Origin: Mucilaginibacter sp. cycad4
Lineage (GTDB): Bacteria > Bacteroidota > Bacteroidia > Sphingobacteriales > Sphingobacteriaceae
DNA: 64,000 nucleotides
Reading direction: 5' to 3'
NCBI RefSeq assembly: GCF_034263275.1
Contig: NZ_CP139559.1
Coordinates: 1 to 64,000 of the forward strand
Shown here: in pieces, positions 44,890 to 52,172 of the stretch
Layout of the letters: the number at the start of each line of letters is the position of its first letter
How positions within the stretch are numbered: the stretch's first letter is position 1
Notes under the pieces: generated by a model
Told to the model about the DNA's origin: nothing
The model's database searches: none
The model's input: only the letters and a program-made list of their open reading frames with translations
Translations under genes and position numbers: made by a program

Positions 44890-44929
44890 TACGAATTCCT
44901 TCGTACAAATATCTACGATGAATTTCGTA
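44890..44929 (-). promoter_or_regulatory. Twin-dyad operator of the BlaI-M56 unit
   Basis: Two 16-base inverted repeats, TACGAATTCCTTCGTA (44890-44905) and TACGATGAATTTCGTA (44914-44929), 24 bases centre to centre. They overlap a plausible promoter on the minus strand (TTG, 20 bases, then GATATTTG, one base off the TAnnTTTG box). BlaI-type repressors bind such dyads. Assignment to this repressor is by position and form. Confidence 0.75.
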
Positions 44930-45413
44930 TTTGCAAATGATTTTGAAAATATTTAACAAATTTTAACATCGTTGATTTTTTTTATTGAGTTGATTACGGT
45001 GATTTCTTGCCTGGGGAAGAGGTCTGAACCACGATTTGGGGGGGGATTTTTGGGACAGGGTTTTGTTAATTTTCAGAACTCGAATTTTAAGGAATTTAAG
45101 AATGAACAGAAAAGGTAAATTCAATAAATTCTAATAATTCGTTAAAATTCGGGTTCTGACAATATTATACAAGAAAAATCCGATTAATCCGAGAAATCTG
45201 CTCAAATCCCGGTTCAGAATTAGGGCGTTGCCTTCGGCCGGGCTTTCCCCGCATACGCCTGCAGGCCTTGTGCGCGGGTCGGTATCCGCTCCTAACCTAA
45301 CGCTGAAACAACCGATATTACAATGAACCATCTTTTGGTTACTTTTGCGCTTAAGAGATTTCGGAAAATAAAAACTCCGAAATCCAACATCCCAAATCCG
45401 ACATCAAAAAGCC
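44930..45413. repeat. Intergenic repeats between the BlaI gene and murB
   Basis: Holds an AT-rich TCTGAACC element (about 45023-45218) followed by a GC-rich GGGCGTT element (45223-45303) and a murB promoter box TACTTTTG at 45340-45347. No gene seen. Confidence 0.7.
45223..45303 (+). repeat. GGGCGTT...CTAACGC structured element, copy 2
   Basis: Begins GGGCGTTGCCTTCGG, contains GGGCTTTCCCCGCATACG, GCCTGCAGGCC and GGTATCCGCTCC, and ends CTAACGC. Shares blocks with the inverted copy at 22302 and the variant at 47468. Confidence 0.8.
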
Positions 45414-46433
45414 ATGCTCCAAATACAGGAAAACGTATCCCTCAAAAATTTTAACACCTTCGGGATTGATACCCGTGCCCGCTACTTTGTGGAAATAGCC
45501 CATGAAGATGAACTTGCCGAACTGTTTGCCGACCCGCAATGGCTGCAAACCGAACGACTGGTGCTCGGCGGCGGCAGCAATATGCTCATGGTTAATGATT
45601 TTGATGGGCTGGTAATCCGTATGAATATCCGCGGAATAGAACACCGCATCAGCCATAATGATGTGTATGTTGAAGCAGGCGGCGGCGAGGTATGGAACGA
45701 CCTGGTAAATTACTGCGTTGATCACGGTTATGCCGGTATCGAAAATCTGAGCCTGATTCCCGGTTCGGTAGGGGCATCGCCTATACAAAACATAGGTGCT
45801 TACGGTGTAGAGCTTAAGGATGTGTTTCATACCTGCCGGGCTTTTGAAATAGCCACTGGTACATTTAAAGGGTTTAGTAAGGAAGATTGCAAGTTTGGCT
45901 ATCGCGAGAGTGTTTTCAAAGCCGAACTGAAGGAACAGTATATTATAGTATCGGTAAAATTCCATTTATCACTCATCCCCAATATAAATATTCAGTATGG
46001 TGCAATAGGGCAGGAGCTGCAAAACAGGGGGATTGTAAATCCTACTATAAAAGAAGTATCGCAGGTAGTGGCGCACATCCGGGTATCCAAACTGCCCGAT
46101 CCATCAACTATAGGCAACGCCGGCAGCTTTTTCAAAAATCCGGTGATCAGCGCCGAAGAGTTTGCAGTAATACAATCTAAATTTCCTGATGTAGTGAACT
46201 ATCCCGCGGCCGATGGAGGAGTAAAATTGGCGGCCGGCTGGCTTATTGAACAGTGTGGATGGAAGGGAAAAACGGTTGGCCACACAGGAACCTGGAAGAA
46301 TCAAGCCCTGGTATTAGTAAACCACGGAGGCGCTACCGGGCAGGAAGTGTATGATTTTTCGTCGCAAATCATAGACAGTGTGTACACTAAATTTGGCGTT
46401 ACCCTACAACGGGAGGTTAATATTATTAGTTAA
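45414..46433 (+). CDS. murB: UDP-N-acetylmuramate dehydrogenase MurB (type I)
   Basis: MurB reduces UDP-GlcNAc-enolpyruvate to UDP-MurNAc in peptidoglycan synthesis, with FAD and NADPH. The 339-residue protein has LVLGGGSNML, LSLIPGSVGASPIQNIGAYG, KFGYRESVFKAEL (the type I YRxS feature) and GNAGSFFKNP with the catalytic Ser. The C-terminal subdomain is of type I. A TACTTTTG -7 box lies 67 bases upstream. Single gene. Confidence 0.96.
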   Translation: MLQIQENVSLKNFNTFGIDTRARYFVEIAHEDELAELFADPQWLQTERLVLGGGSNMLMVNDFDGLVIRMNIRGIEHRISHNDVYVEAGGGEVWNDLVNYCVDHGYAGIENLSLIPGSVGASPIQNIGAYGVELKDVFHTCRAFEIATGTFKGFSKEDCKFGYRESVFKAELKEQYIIVSVKFHLSLIPNINIQYGAIGQELQNRGIVNPTIKEVSQVVAHIRVSKLPDPSTIGNAGSFFKNPVISAEEFAVIQSKFPDVVNYPAADGGVKLAAGWLIEQCGWKGKTVGHTGTWKNQALVLVNHGGATGQEVYDFSSQIIDSVYTKFGVTLQREVNIIS

Positions 46434-46696
46434 ATAAGTTTATTTAAAGTGAATTTTCGTTTTTAAAAAAAAATCTTCTGAATAACATTCCTGTTACAAA
46501 TGTTCCCTAAATAAGTTTGATTTTCTGATGTGAAAATTCATAACATTCTGTTTTTCAGTATTGTAATTGTTTTTAATGTGTTAAAAGTACACAATGGATA
46601 AGTTTCAATACTGATGTTTAAAAGTGGACTTTTTACTACACACTTTAGCTTAATGGCATCATGCTTGTCTAATTGTTAACACAAAACTTTAACAAA

Positions 46697-47233
46697 ATGA
46701 CAAAGATTGAGTTTAACACCCTTGTACTACGTCAGGCGACTTCTTTAAGATCATACGCTTTACATTTCACGCACGACGCAGACGATGCTAACGACCTTGT
46801 CCAGGATACAATGTTGAAGGCCATAACTTACTACAACAAGTTTAAGGAAGGCACCAATTTAAAAGGATGGTTATATACCATCATGAAAAACACATTCATC
46901 AACAACTATCGCCGTTTTGTTAAAATGAGCACTTTCGTTACCAAGAGTGATGAAATTTCATCACCAAACCTGGTATTTAGTTCCACCAAAAACCAGGGCG
47001 AAGCCAAATTTGTTATGGATGATATTAAAAAAGCCTTAGACAGGCTGCCCGAAGATTATTATGTACCCTTCACCATGTATTTTGAAGGCCATAAATACCA
47101 TGAAATTGCCGATCACCTGGATATCCCGATCGGTACCGTAAAAACCCGCATACACGTAGCACGCAAGCTGCTCAAGAAAAACCTTAAGGCATATGATAAC
47201 GGCATCGCCAAACCCGTTTACGCAGAGAATTAA
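46697..47233 (+). CDS. ECF-type RNA polymerase sigma factor
   Basis: A 178-residue sigma factor. Region 2: ATSLRSYALHFTHDADDAND, VQDTMLKAITYYNKF, LKGWLYTIMKNTFINNYRR; region 4: LPEDYYVPFTMYFEGHKYHE, IPIGTVKTRIHVARKLLKK. The ATG at 46697 is preferred to the 24 bases further upstream as it gives the family start MTKIEFNTLVLRQ. This sigma type is widespread and conserved across Bacteroidota with no anti-sigma gene beside it, as here. A good terminator follows. Confidence 0.93.
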   Translation: MTKIEFNTLVLRQATSLRSYALHFTHDADDANDLVQDTMLKAITYYNKFKEGTNLKGWLYTIMKNTFINNYRRFVKMSTFVTKSDEISSPNLVFSSTKNQGEAKFVMDDIKKALDRLPEDYYVPFTMYFEGHKYHEIADHLDIPIGTVKTRIHVARKLLKKNLKAYDNGIAKPVYAEN

Positions 47234-47267
47234 TGTTCAATTAAACTCCATCATATATATAACAGGA

Positions 47268-47293
47268 AACCCGCCCCAAGAGGCGGGTTTTTT
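47268..47293 (+). terminator. Terminator of the ECF sigma gene
   Basis: Stem AACCCGCC / GGCGGGTT with loop CCAAGA, followed by TTTTG, 34 bases after the stop. Confidence 0.93.
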
Positions 47294-47323
47294 GTTTGAG
47301 GGAAGAAATGATCCCAAAAACTA

Positions 47324-47414
47324 TTTCATTGCGAGCGCAGCGTGGCAATCGCACGGAAGCGTGGCCGCCCTGTGTAGCTACGGGATTGCTTCGTCGTTCC
47401 GCCTTATAATGACG
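47324..47414. repeat. GTCATTGCGAG-type element, degenerate copy
   Basis: Left end TTTCATTGCGAGCGCAG and right end GGGATTGCTTCGTCGTTCC ... AATGACG match the palindrome at 10824 with many changes and a longer insert. A further half-site, CGTCATTACGG ... GCAATGAC, lies at 47611-47659. Confidence 0.7.
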
Positions 47415-47467
47415 TGATTGTAAGTTGTTGATTATTAGTGGTATTTTCGGAATTGATTTTATAACAT

Positions 47468-47573
47468 GGGCGTTCCCGTTAGCTAACGGGCCGGGCTTTC
47501 CGTTACAAGTCCTCGCTTTGTCTTCCCACAATCCCAACCCGCGCTGTGGGCTTTACACTGCAATCCCTAACGC
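47468..47573 (+). repeat. GGGCGTT...CTAACGC structured element, copy 3
   Basis: Begins GGGCGTTCCCG, with CGTTAGCTAACG hairpin, GGGCCGGGCTTTCCG, then GGGCTTTACACTG and the end CAATCCCTAACGC. Longer than the other two, with a different interior. Located between an ECF sigma gene and crtI; the gap 47234-47688 holds no gene. Confidence 0.75.
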
Positions 47574-47688
47574 GCCCAACCCGCCCAACATCTCTAAAAC
47601 ATATTTTGCACGTCATTACGGTTTTTTCCAGGGTTTCTCTGGTGGTTCCTTGCAATGACATGGATTTTTGAAGAATGTAGGTAAGTCA

Positions 47689-49170
47689 TTAATCTGTTAA
47701 AACTTTCATGGCCTCCGCTGCCACCACCTGCCCGGATATAATAGCGGGCGGAACGCCAGGCCCGGGCACTGTAAGCTGGCCGGTATACAACAAGTTGCTG
47801 ATATGTTTTGCCCGCATGGCGGGTTTAAAAAATGCGGTTTGGGCAAGTGTGTTAGCCAATCCGTAAGCATTGCCTTTAAAAGAGTGATAGTCGGCTTTGA
47901 AATCATTAAGCGCATAACTTCGCTTCACTACAATCGAATCCCTGATATCCTGCCCAGTAATGTGAGCAAATCTGTCCATCATCAGGTTAAAATATTTTTC
48001 ACGGATGGATTCATCATCGTTCAAACCAGGTGCTATGGGCATTAAAAAGAATAAATTTTCACCGCCCTCCGGAGCAACGGTGCTGTCCGTTTTTGAACTG
48101 CAGCAAACATAAAAAAGCGGATTGGTAGGCCATTGCGGTGAGGTATAGATCTCTTTGGCATGCAGCTCAAAATCCTCGTCAAAAAATAAATTATGGTGCT
48201 GTATGCCCGGCACTTTTTTGTTGGTGCCGATATAGAACAACAAACCCGATGGCGACATGGTGCGGCTACCCCAATATTTCGCGGTGTAATTACGATGAGG
48301 CTCATCAAGCAGGCGCTGGTCGACATGTTGATAGTCGGCCCCGGCAATTACCATATCGGCAGTGAATGCACCGTTATTGGTTTGGATTTTATCAACCTGT
48401 TTATCTTTTACGTTGATTTTTTTAACCTCGGTATCCAATTTAATTTCAACCCCGAGTTCGGTAGCCAGGCTTACCATAGCCTTTACAATCTCATTCATAC
48501 CACCCATAGGGTACCAGGTGCCAAGGGACAGATCTGCATAATTCATCATGCTGTACATGGCCGGGGTATTTTGAGGGGTAGCACCTAAAAACAATACCGG
48601 GAACTCCAACATTTTAATTAGTTTGGGGTTTTTAAAATATTTGCGTACATGACTGCTTATGCTGGTCAACAGTTGAATACTGAAGCTTTTTTTGATGAGA
48701 TTGAAATCAATAAACTCAGTAATGGAGTGGGAGGGACGGAAAACATATTCGCCCATGCCTACTTTGTATTTATACGCCGCCTGGGCTAAAAAATTGCGTA
48801 ATGCTTTACTGCTGCCGGGTTCCGTGTGCTCAAACAGGGCTTCAAGCTCAGCCATATCTGCGGGGACATCAAACATTTCGTTTTTGCTGTAATAAACACG
48901 GTAGCCGGGATCCAGTCTTTTAAGCCGGTAATAATTGGACGGTTTTTTGCCGAACAGTGCAAAAAAGTTTTCAAATACATCAGGCATCCAGTACCAGCTT
49001 GGCCCCATATCAAACCTGAAACTATCCTGCTCCCAGACCCTGGCACGGCCACCGGGCTGGTCATTTTTTTCCAGTATAGTAACTTTATAGCCTTCTTTAG
49101 CCAAAACACAGGCTGCCGATAAGCCAGCAAAGCCCGAACCAATAACAATAATATGCTTGCTGCTGCTCAT
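47689..49170 (-). CDS. crtI: Phytoene desaturase (CrtI type)
   Basis: CrtI makes the desaturation steps from phytoene towards lycopene, using FAD. The 493-residue protein starts at 49170 with SKHIIVIGSGFAGLSAACVL (dinucleotide fold), LEKNDQPGGRARVWEQDSFR and ends with LLYTGQLTVPGPGVPPAIIS, the CrtI family C-terminal signature. The longer frame to 49197 adds nine residues without support. Divergent from crtB across 82 bases, so the two halves of the pathway share a control region. Confidence 0.95.
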   Translation of the reverse strand: MSSSKHIIVIGSGFAGLSAACVLAKEGYKVTILEKNDQPGGRARVWEQDSFRFDMGPSWYWMPDVFENFFALFGKKPSNYYRLKRLDPGYRVYYSKNEMFDVPADMAELEALFEHTEPGSSKALRNFLAQAAYKYKVGMGEYVFRPSHSITEFIDFNLIKKSFSIQLLTSISSHVRKYFKNPKLIKMLEFPVLFLGATPQNTPAMYSMMNYADLSLGTWYPMGGMNEIVKAMVSLATELGVEIKLDTEVKKINVKDKQVDKIQTNNGAFTADMVIAGADYQHVDQRLLDEPHRNYTAKYWGSRTMSPSGLLFYIGTNKKVPGIQHHNLFFDEDFELHAKEIYTSPQWPTNPLFYVCCSSKTDSTVAPEGGENLFFLMPIAPGLNDDESIREKYFNLMMDRFAHITGQDIRDSIVVKRSYALNDFKADYHSFKGNAYGLANTLAQTAFFKPAMRAKHISNLLYTGQLTVPGPGVPPAIISGQVVAAEAMKVLTD

Positions 49171-49239
49171 GTTTAATGTGAAGCCCAAGGTAAGCAAATT
49201 GTTTTAGGCCTATTAAAAAACAATACCGCTTTGAATTTG

Positions 49240-49247
49240 TACTTTTG
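49240..49247 (+). promoter_or_regulatory. -7 box of the crtB operon
   Basis: TACTTTTG fits the Bacteroidota TAnnTTTG box; no clear TTG lies about 20 bases before it. It ends five bases before the crtB ATG, so transcription would start at or inside the first codons. Confidence 0.5.
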
Positions 49248-49252
49248 AAAAA

Positions 49253-50104
49253 ATGACCACGCGAGTGCCGATGATGAACCTGTACGATGAAACTTGTTTT
49301 GAATGCAGTAAACTGATAACAAAAAAATACAGCACTTCTTTTAGTCTCGGCATTAAAACTTTTGATAAAAGCTTTCGGTATCCCATTTATGCTATCTACG
49401 GCTTTGTACGTTACGCCGATGAAATTGTAGATACCTTTCATGGGTACAACCAACAGCAACTGATGAGCAGGTTTGAGGAGGAGACTTTCAAGGCTATTAA
49501 AGAAAGGATCAGTACTAATCCTGTGATCCATTCTTTTCAACAGGTAGTTAACCGGTATGGTATTGATCATGAGCTTATCAGGGCTTTTCTAAGATCAATG
49601 GAAATGGACCTGGATAATAAAGCTTATGATAAGGATAGCTATCAAACTTATATTTATGGTTCGGCAGAGGTTATCGGCATGATGTGCCTGCGTGTTTTTA
49701 CCAATGATGATGCCCTGTACCAGGCCCTTATACCTAAGGCCAGAAGCCTGGGGGCGGCTTTTCAAAAGATCAATTTTTTGCGGGATGTTAAGGCTGATTA
49801 TACCGAACGTGGGCGCACATATTTTCCGGGGATCGATTTCAATAATTTTACCGAGCGGGATAAGCTTGCCATTGAGGCGGAAATTAAACACGATTTTGAT
49901 GAAGCCTTTGAGGGAATAAAGCGTCTGCCCGTTGGCACCAGGCTTGGGGTTTATATTGCGTATATTTACTACCTGCAGCTGTTTAAGAAAATAAGCTATA
50001 CCCCGGCTAATGTAATATTGCAAAAGCGCATCCGGGTTTCTGATGCCCGTAAAATGAGTTTGTATGTCAAAGCTGTTCTGCAGCAAAAACTAAATGTTAT
50101 TTAA
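49253..50104 (+). CDS. crtB: Phytoene synthase (CrtB type)
   Basis: CrtB condenses two geranylgeranyl diphosphates to phytoene. The 283-residue protein shows both aspartate-rich motifs: DEIVD at 56-60 in FVRYADEIVDTF, and RDVKAD at 177-182 in INFLRDVKADYTERGRTYFP. The start at 49253 is the first ATG, but ATGs at 49271 and 49274 (MMNLYDETCF) give a more typical N-terminus and fit the promoter box at 49240-49247 better. Followed by three tightly coupled genes. Confidence 0.95.
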   Translation: MTTRVPMMNLYDETCFECSKLITKKYSTSFSLGIKTFDKSFRYPIYAIYGFVRYADEIVDTFHGYNQQQLMSRFEEETFKAIKERISTNPVIHSFQQVVNRYGIDHELIRAFLRSMEMDLDNKAYDKDSYQTYIYGSAEVIGMMCLRVFTNDDALYQALIPKARSLGAAFQKINFLRDVKADYTERGRTYFPGIDFNNFTERDKLAIEAEIKHDFDEAFEGIKRLPVGTRLGVYIAYIYYLQLFKKISYTPANVILQKRIRVSDARKMSLYVKAVLQQKLNVI

Positions 50105-50649
50105 TGTTCAGGAAGATATTTTTTATAGCCAGTATATTGACAGTTGTATTCAAGTCGCAAACGGCTAATGCCGAAGAACCTAATCTTAAAGTACTGCGTA
50201 AGCAAATGCTTATTGCTATTGATAAAGGCAAAACCACCGATTCGTTATATAATAGTCTTAATGGTATCAAAGAAAAGAGCGGTATAGTGAATGGTTTCAT
50301 AGGTGGCCTGCTTGCCTTAAAAGCCAAACATGCCTGGAACCCATATTTAAAATTGAAATATCTTAACAGATCGGAAAAGATATTTAAGCAGGCATTAATT
50401 GATGATCCGCATAATATCGAGATCAGGTTTATGCGCTTTTCTGTCGAACACAATGTGCCTTCCATTTTAGGTTTTAATAAAGACCTCGCCGCGGATACTG
50501 ATGATATTATAGTCCAACTGGATAAAAAGAATTATGGCTCGGCTGATAAGGAATTGACCATCCAGATTATTAAATTCCTCCTTCATTCTAAAAGATGCAC
50601 ATCTGCCCAAAGCCAGGCGCTCAATAAACACTTAACCGAACTTACGTGA
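50104..50649 (+). CDS. Unknown exported protein inside the carotenoid operon
   Basis: A 181-residue protein with a signal peptide (FFIASILTVVFKSQTANA) and an all-helical mature part, with LLALKAKHAWNPYLKLKYLN and SEKIFKQALIDDPHNIEIRF resembling a degenerate TPR pair. It overlaps crtB by one base (TAATG) and the cyclase by four, so it is certainly co-translated with them. No family recognised. Its place suggests a role in carotenoid assembly or transfer at the membrane, but this is inference. Confidence 0.75.
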   Translation: MFRKIFFIASILTVVFKSQTANAEEPNLKVLRKQMLIAIDKGKTTDSLYNSLNGIKEKSGIVNGFIGGLLALKAKHAWNPYLKLKYLNRSEKIFKQALIDDPHNIEIRFMRFSVEHNVPSILGFNKDLAADTDDIIVQLDKKNYGSADKELTIQIIKFLLHSKRCTSAQSQALNKHLTELT

Positions 50650-51326
50650 GATACACCTATTTACTGATCAATCTGCTAACGGTATTTTTTCCCGTTGTGC
50701 TTTCGTTTGATAAAAGGGTGCAGTTTTATAAAAGCTGGAAATTTATATGGCCCGGCATAGCCGTTACCGGTTTGTTTTTTTTGTTTTGGGACATACTTTT
50801 TACAATCAGGGGTGTTTGGTTGTTCAATCCGTCATATATCATAGGTGTTAAGTTTTTTGGTTTGCCCTTAGAGGAAATACTCTTCTTTTTAACGGTGCCG
50901 TTTGCCTGTATATTTATTTACGCCTGCCTTAATCACTATGTTAAATGGCTGATGCCTTTCAGGCTTACCAGTATTATAAGCAGTATGGTAATATTGCTGA
51001 GCATCCTAATGCTGATATTTTATCATGACCGGCTTTACACCGCGGTTACTTTTGGTTTATTATTACTGCTGGTAGTGCTGATTCAATATGTTTTTAAGGC
51101 CGATTGGCTTAATCGTTATTACCTGGCCTATATTGTGGCACTTTTGCCGTTTTATATAGTAAACGGCATATTAACCTCCATACCAATTGTGTTGTACAAC
51201 AATGCCGAAAACCTGGGAAAGCGGGTTGGCACTATTCCGTTTGAGGATCATTTTTACCTGATGGCTTTACTGCTCATGAACATTGGTTTCTTTGAATATT
51301 TTAAACAACGGAAATTAAGCCGATGA
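50646..51326 (+). CDS. Lycopene cyclase (CrtYcd-type)
   Basis: A 226-residue polytopic protein of the heterodimer-derived lycopene cyclase family, with two lycopene cyclase domains joined (about seven helices). The family features are visible: FFLFWDILFTIRGVW, then FFGLPLEEILFFLTVPF with PLEE at 74-77, and in the second half IPFEDHFYLMALLLMNIGFF. It closes the ends of lycopene to beta-carotene. The start is GTG at 50646, overlapping the previous gene. No carotenoid hydroxylase is in the window. Confidence 0.9.
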   Translation: MRYTYLLINLLTVFFPVVLSFDKRVQFYKSWKFIWPGIAVTGLFFLFWDILFTIRGVWLFNPSYIIGVKFFGLPLEEILFFLTVPFACIFIYACLNHYVKWLMPFRLTSIISSMVILLSILMLIFYHDRLYTAVTFGLLLLLVVLIQYVFKADWLNRYYLAYIVALLPFYIVNGILTSIPIVLYNNAENLGKRVGTIPFEDHFYLMALLLMNIGFFEYFKQRKLSR

Positions 51327-51592
51327 GCGAGCTGCCGACATACACTAAATCGCAACTGGCCTTACGCAATGGTCAGGATAAGCCCCAGATCTGGGTGGCT
51401 TATAAAGGTGATATTTATGATGTAACCGAAAGCCGGTTATGGCGAAACGGGAAACATTATGAACACTGGGCCGGGCAGGATTTGACAGATGAACTTGCCG
51501 GCGCACCACATACCGAAACCGTATTTGAGAGATTTGTAAAGGTAGGTCGCCTAACCCCGGCCCTCTCCTTTGGGGAGGGAGGGAAGGGTTGA
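51323..51592 (+). CDS. Cytochrome b5-like heme/steroid-binding domain protein
   Basis: An 89-residue protein with the short cytochrome b5-like fold: KSQLALRNGQDKPQIWVAYK, VTESRLWRNGKHYEHWAGQD and APHTETVFERF. Likely ligand residues are His45, His48 and His63. It overlaps the cyclase stop by four bases (ATGA), making it the last gene of the crt operon, where it might supply electrons or bind a hydrophobic product. The last dozen residues (LTPALSFGEGGKG) are encoded by a CCCTCTCCTTTGGGGAGGG palindrome, which also supplies the stop codon. Confidence 0.85.
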   Translation: MSELPTYTKSQLALRNGQDKPQIWVAYKGDIYDVTESRLWRNGKHYEHWAGQDLTDELAGAPHTETVFERFVKVGRLTPALSFGEGGKG

Positions 51593-52172
51593 TATGTTTT
51601 CTTCAACAAAATGCCGGTAAATCATTTTTGAACAGTTTCTGAAAGGTGACGCCCTTTCTGTCACTCCTGTGTCATTTAATGCGTTGATTGGGATAGTATA
51701 TTCTGTATTAAATCATGTAAATATATTGTTACGTGGGTGTTTTTTACCAAAAAACATGATAAAAACAAGGTATTCTCCTTCCTTGTAAGCTTATTTCAAC
51801 GGGCCATGTATGGTATTATTTACCGTTGTAAAAGGGGATTTTAAGGACCGGTAAGCTGTAGTTCTTCTTTTAAATTTCTCGTGGCAGTTAATTTTATTGT
51901 GTTTTGATTTACAAGAGCTTATAAAGCAAATTAGGAAAATGCCTCGCGCATTTTCCTAATTTATAATTAACAATATTAACTGACTTATTACCGGCCGGAT
52001 CTAACGGCCATATGGTATTAACGATAGCAAAGGTAATTTCTTGTTGATTATTTCCTAAAACCTTCACTGTGGTTAAAAAAATTCATGTAAAAGAAATATT
52101 ACATTTATTATTTGTTTTATTTTATCGTTGGCTATTAAGTTTGCTTCCTTAACTATTAGCTAAATTTTTTCT
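51593..52172. other. Non-coding leader region of the susC gene
   Basis: A 580-base gap with no credible gene. It contains the long hairpin at 51928-51962 and is otherwise AT-rich. I could not identify a firm promoter or an ECF-dependent operator. Confidence 0.5.
51928..51962. terminator. Strong hairpin downstream of the crt operon
   Basis: Perfect 15-base stem AAATTAGGAAAATGC / GCATTTTCCTAATTT with loop CTCGC, 335 bases after the cytochrome b5-like gene. It may end crt transcripts or act in the susC leader. Confidence 0.65.

Noticed and set aside
45351..45965. 204-codon minus-strand frame opposite murB
   Set aside because: murB is certain on the plus strand by motifs; the mirrored frame has no family features.
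47193..47658. Short frames between the ECF sigma gene and crtI
   Set aside because: They run through the terminator and two repeat elements (GTCATTGCGAG and GGGCGTT); the translated sequence is repeat DNA.
49595..50086. 163-codon minus-strand frame opposite crtB
   Set aside because: crtB has both catalytic aspartate motifs; the opposite frame is a shadow.
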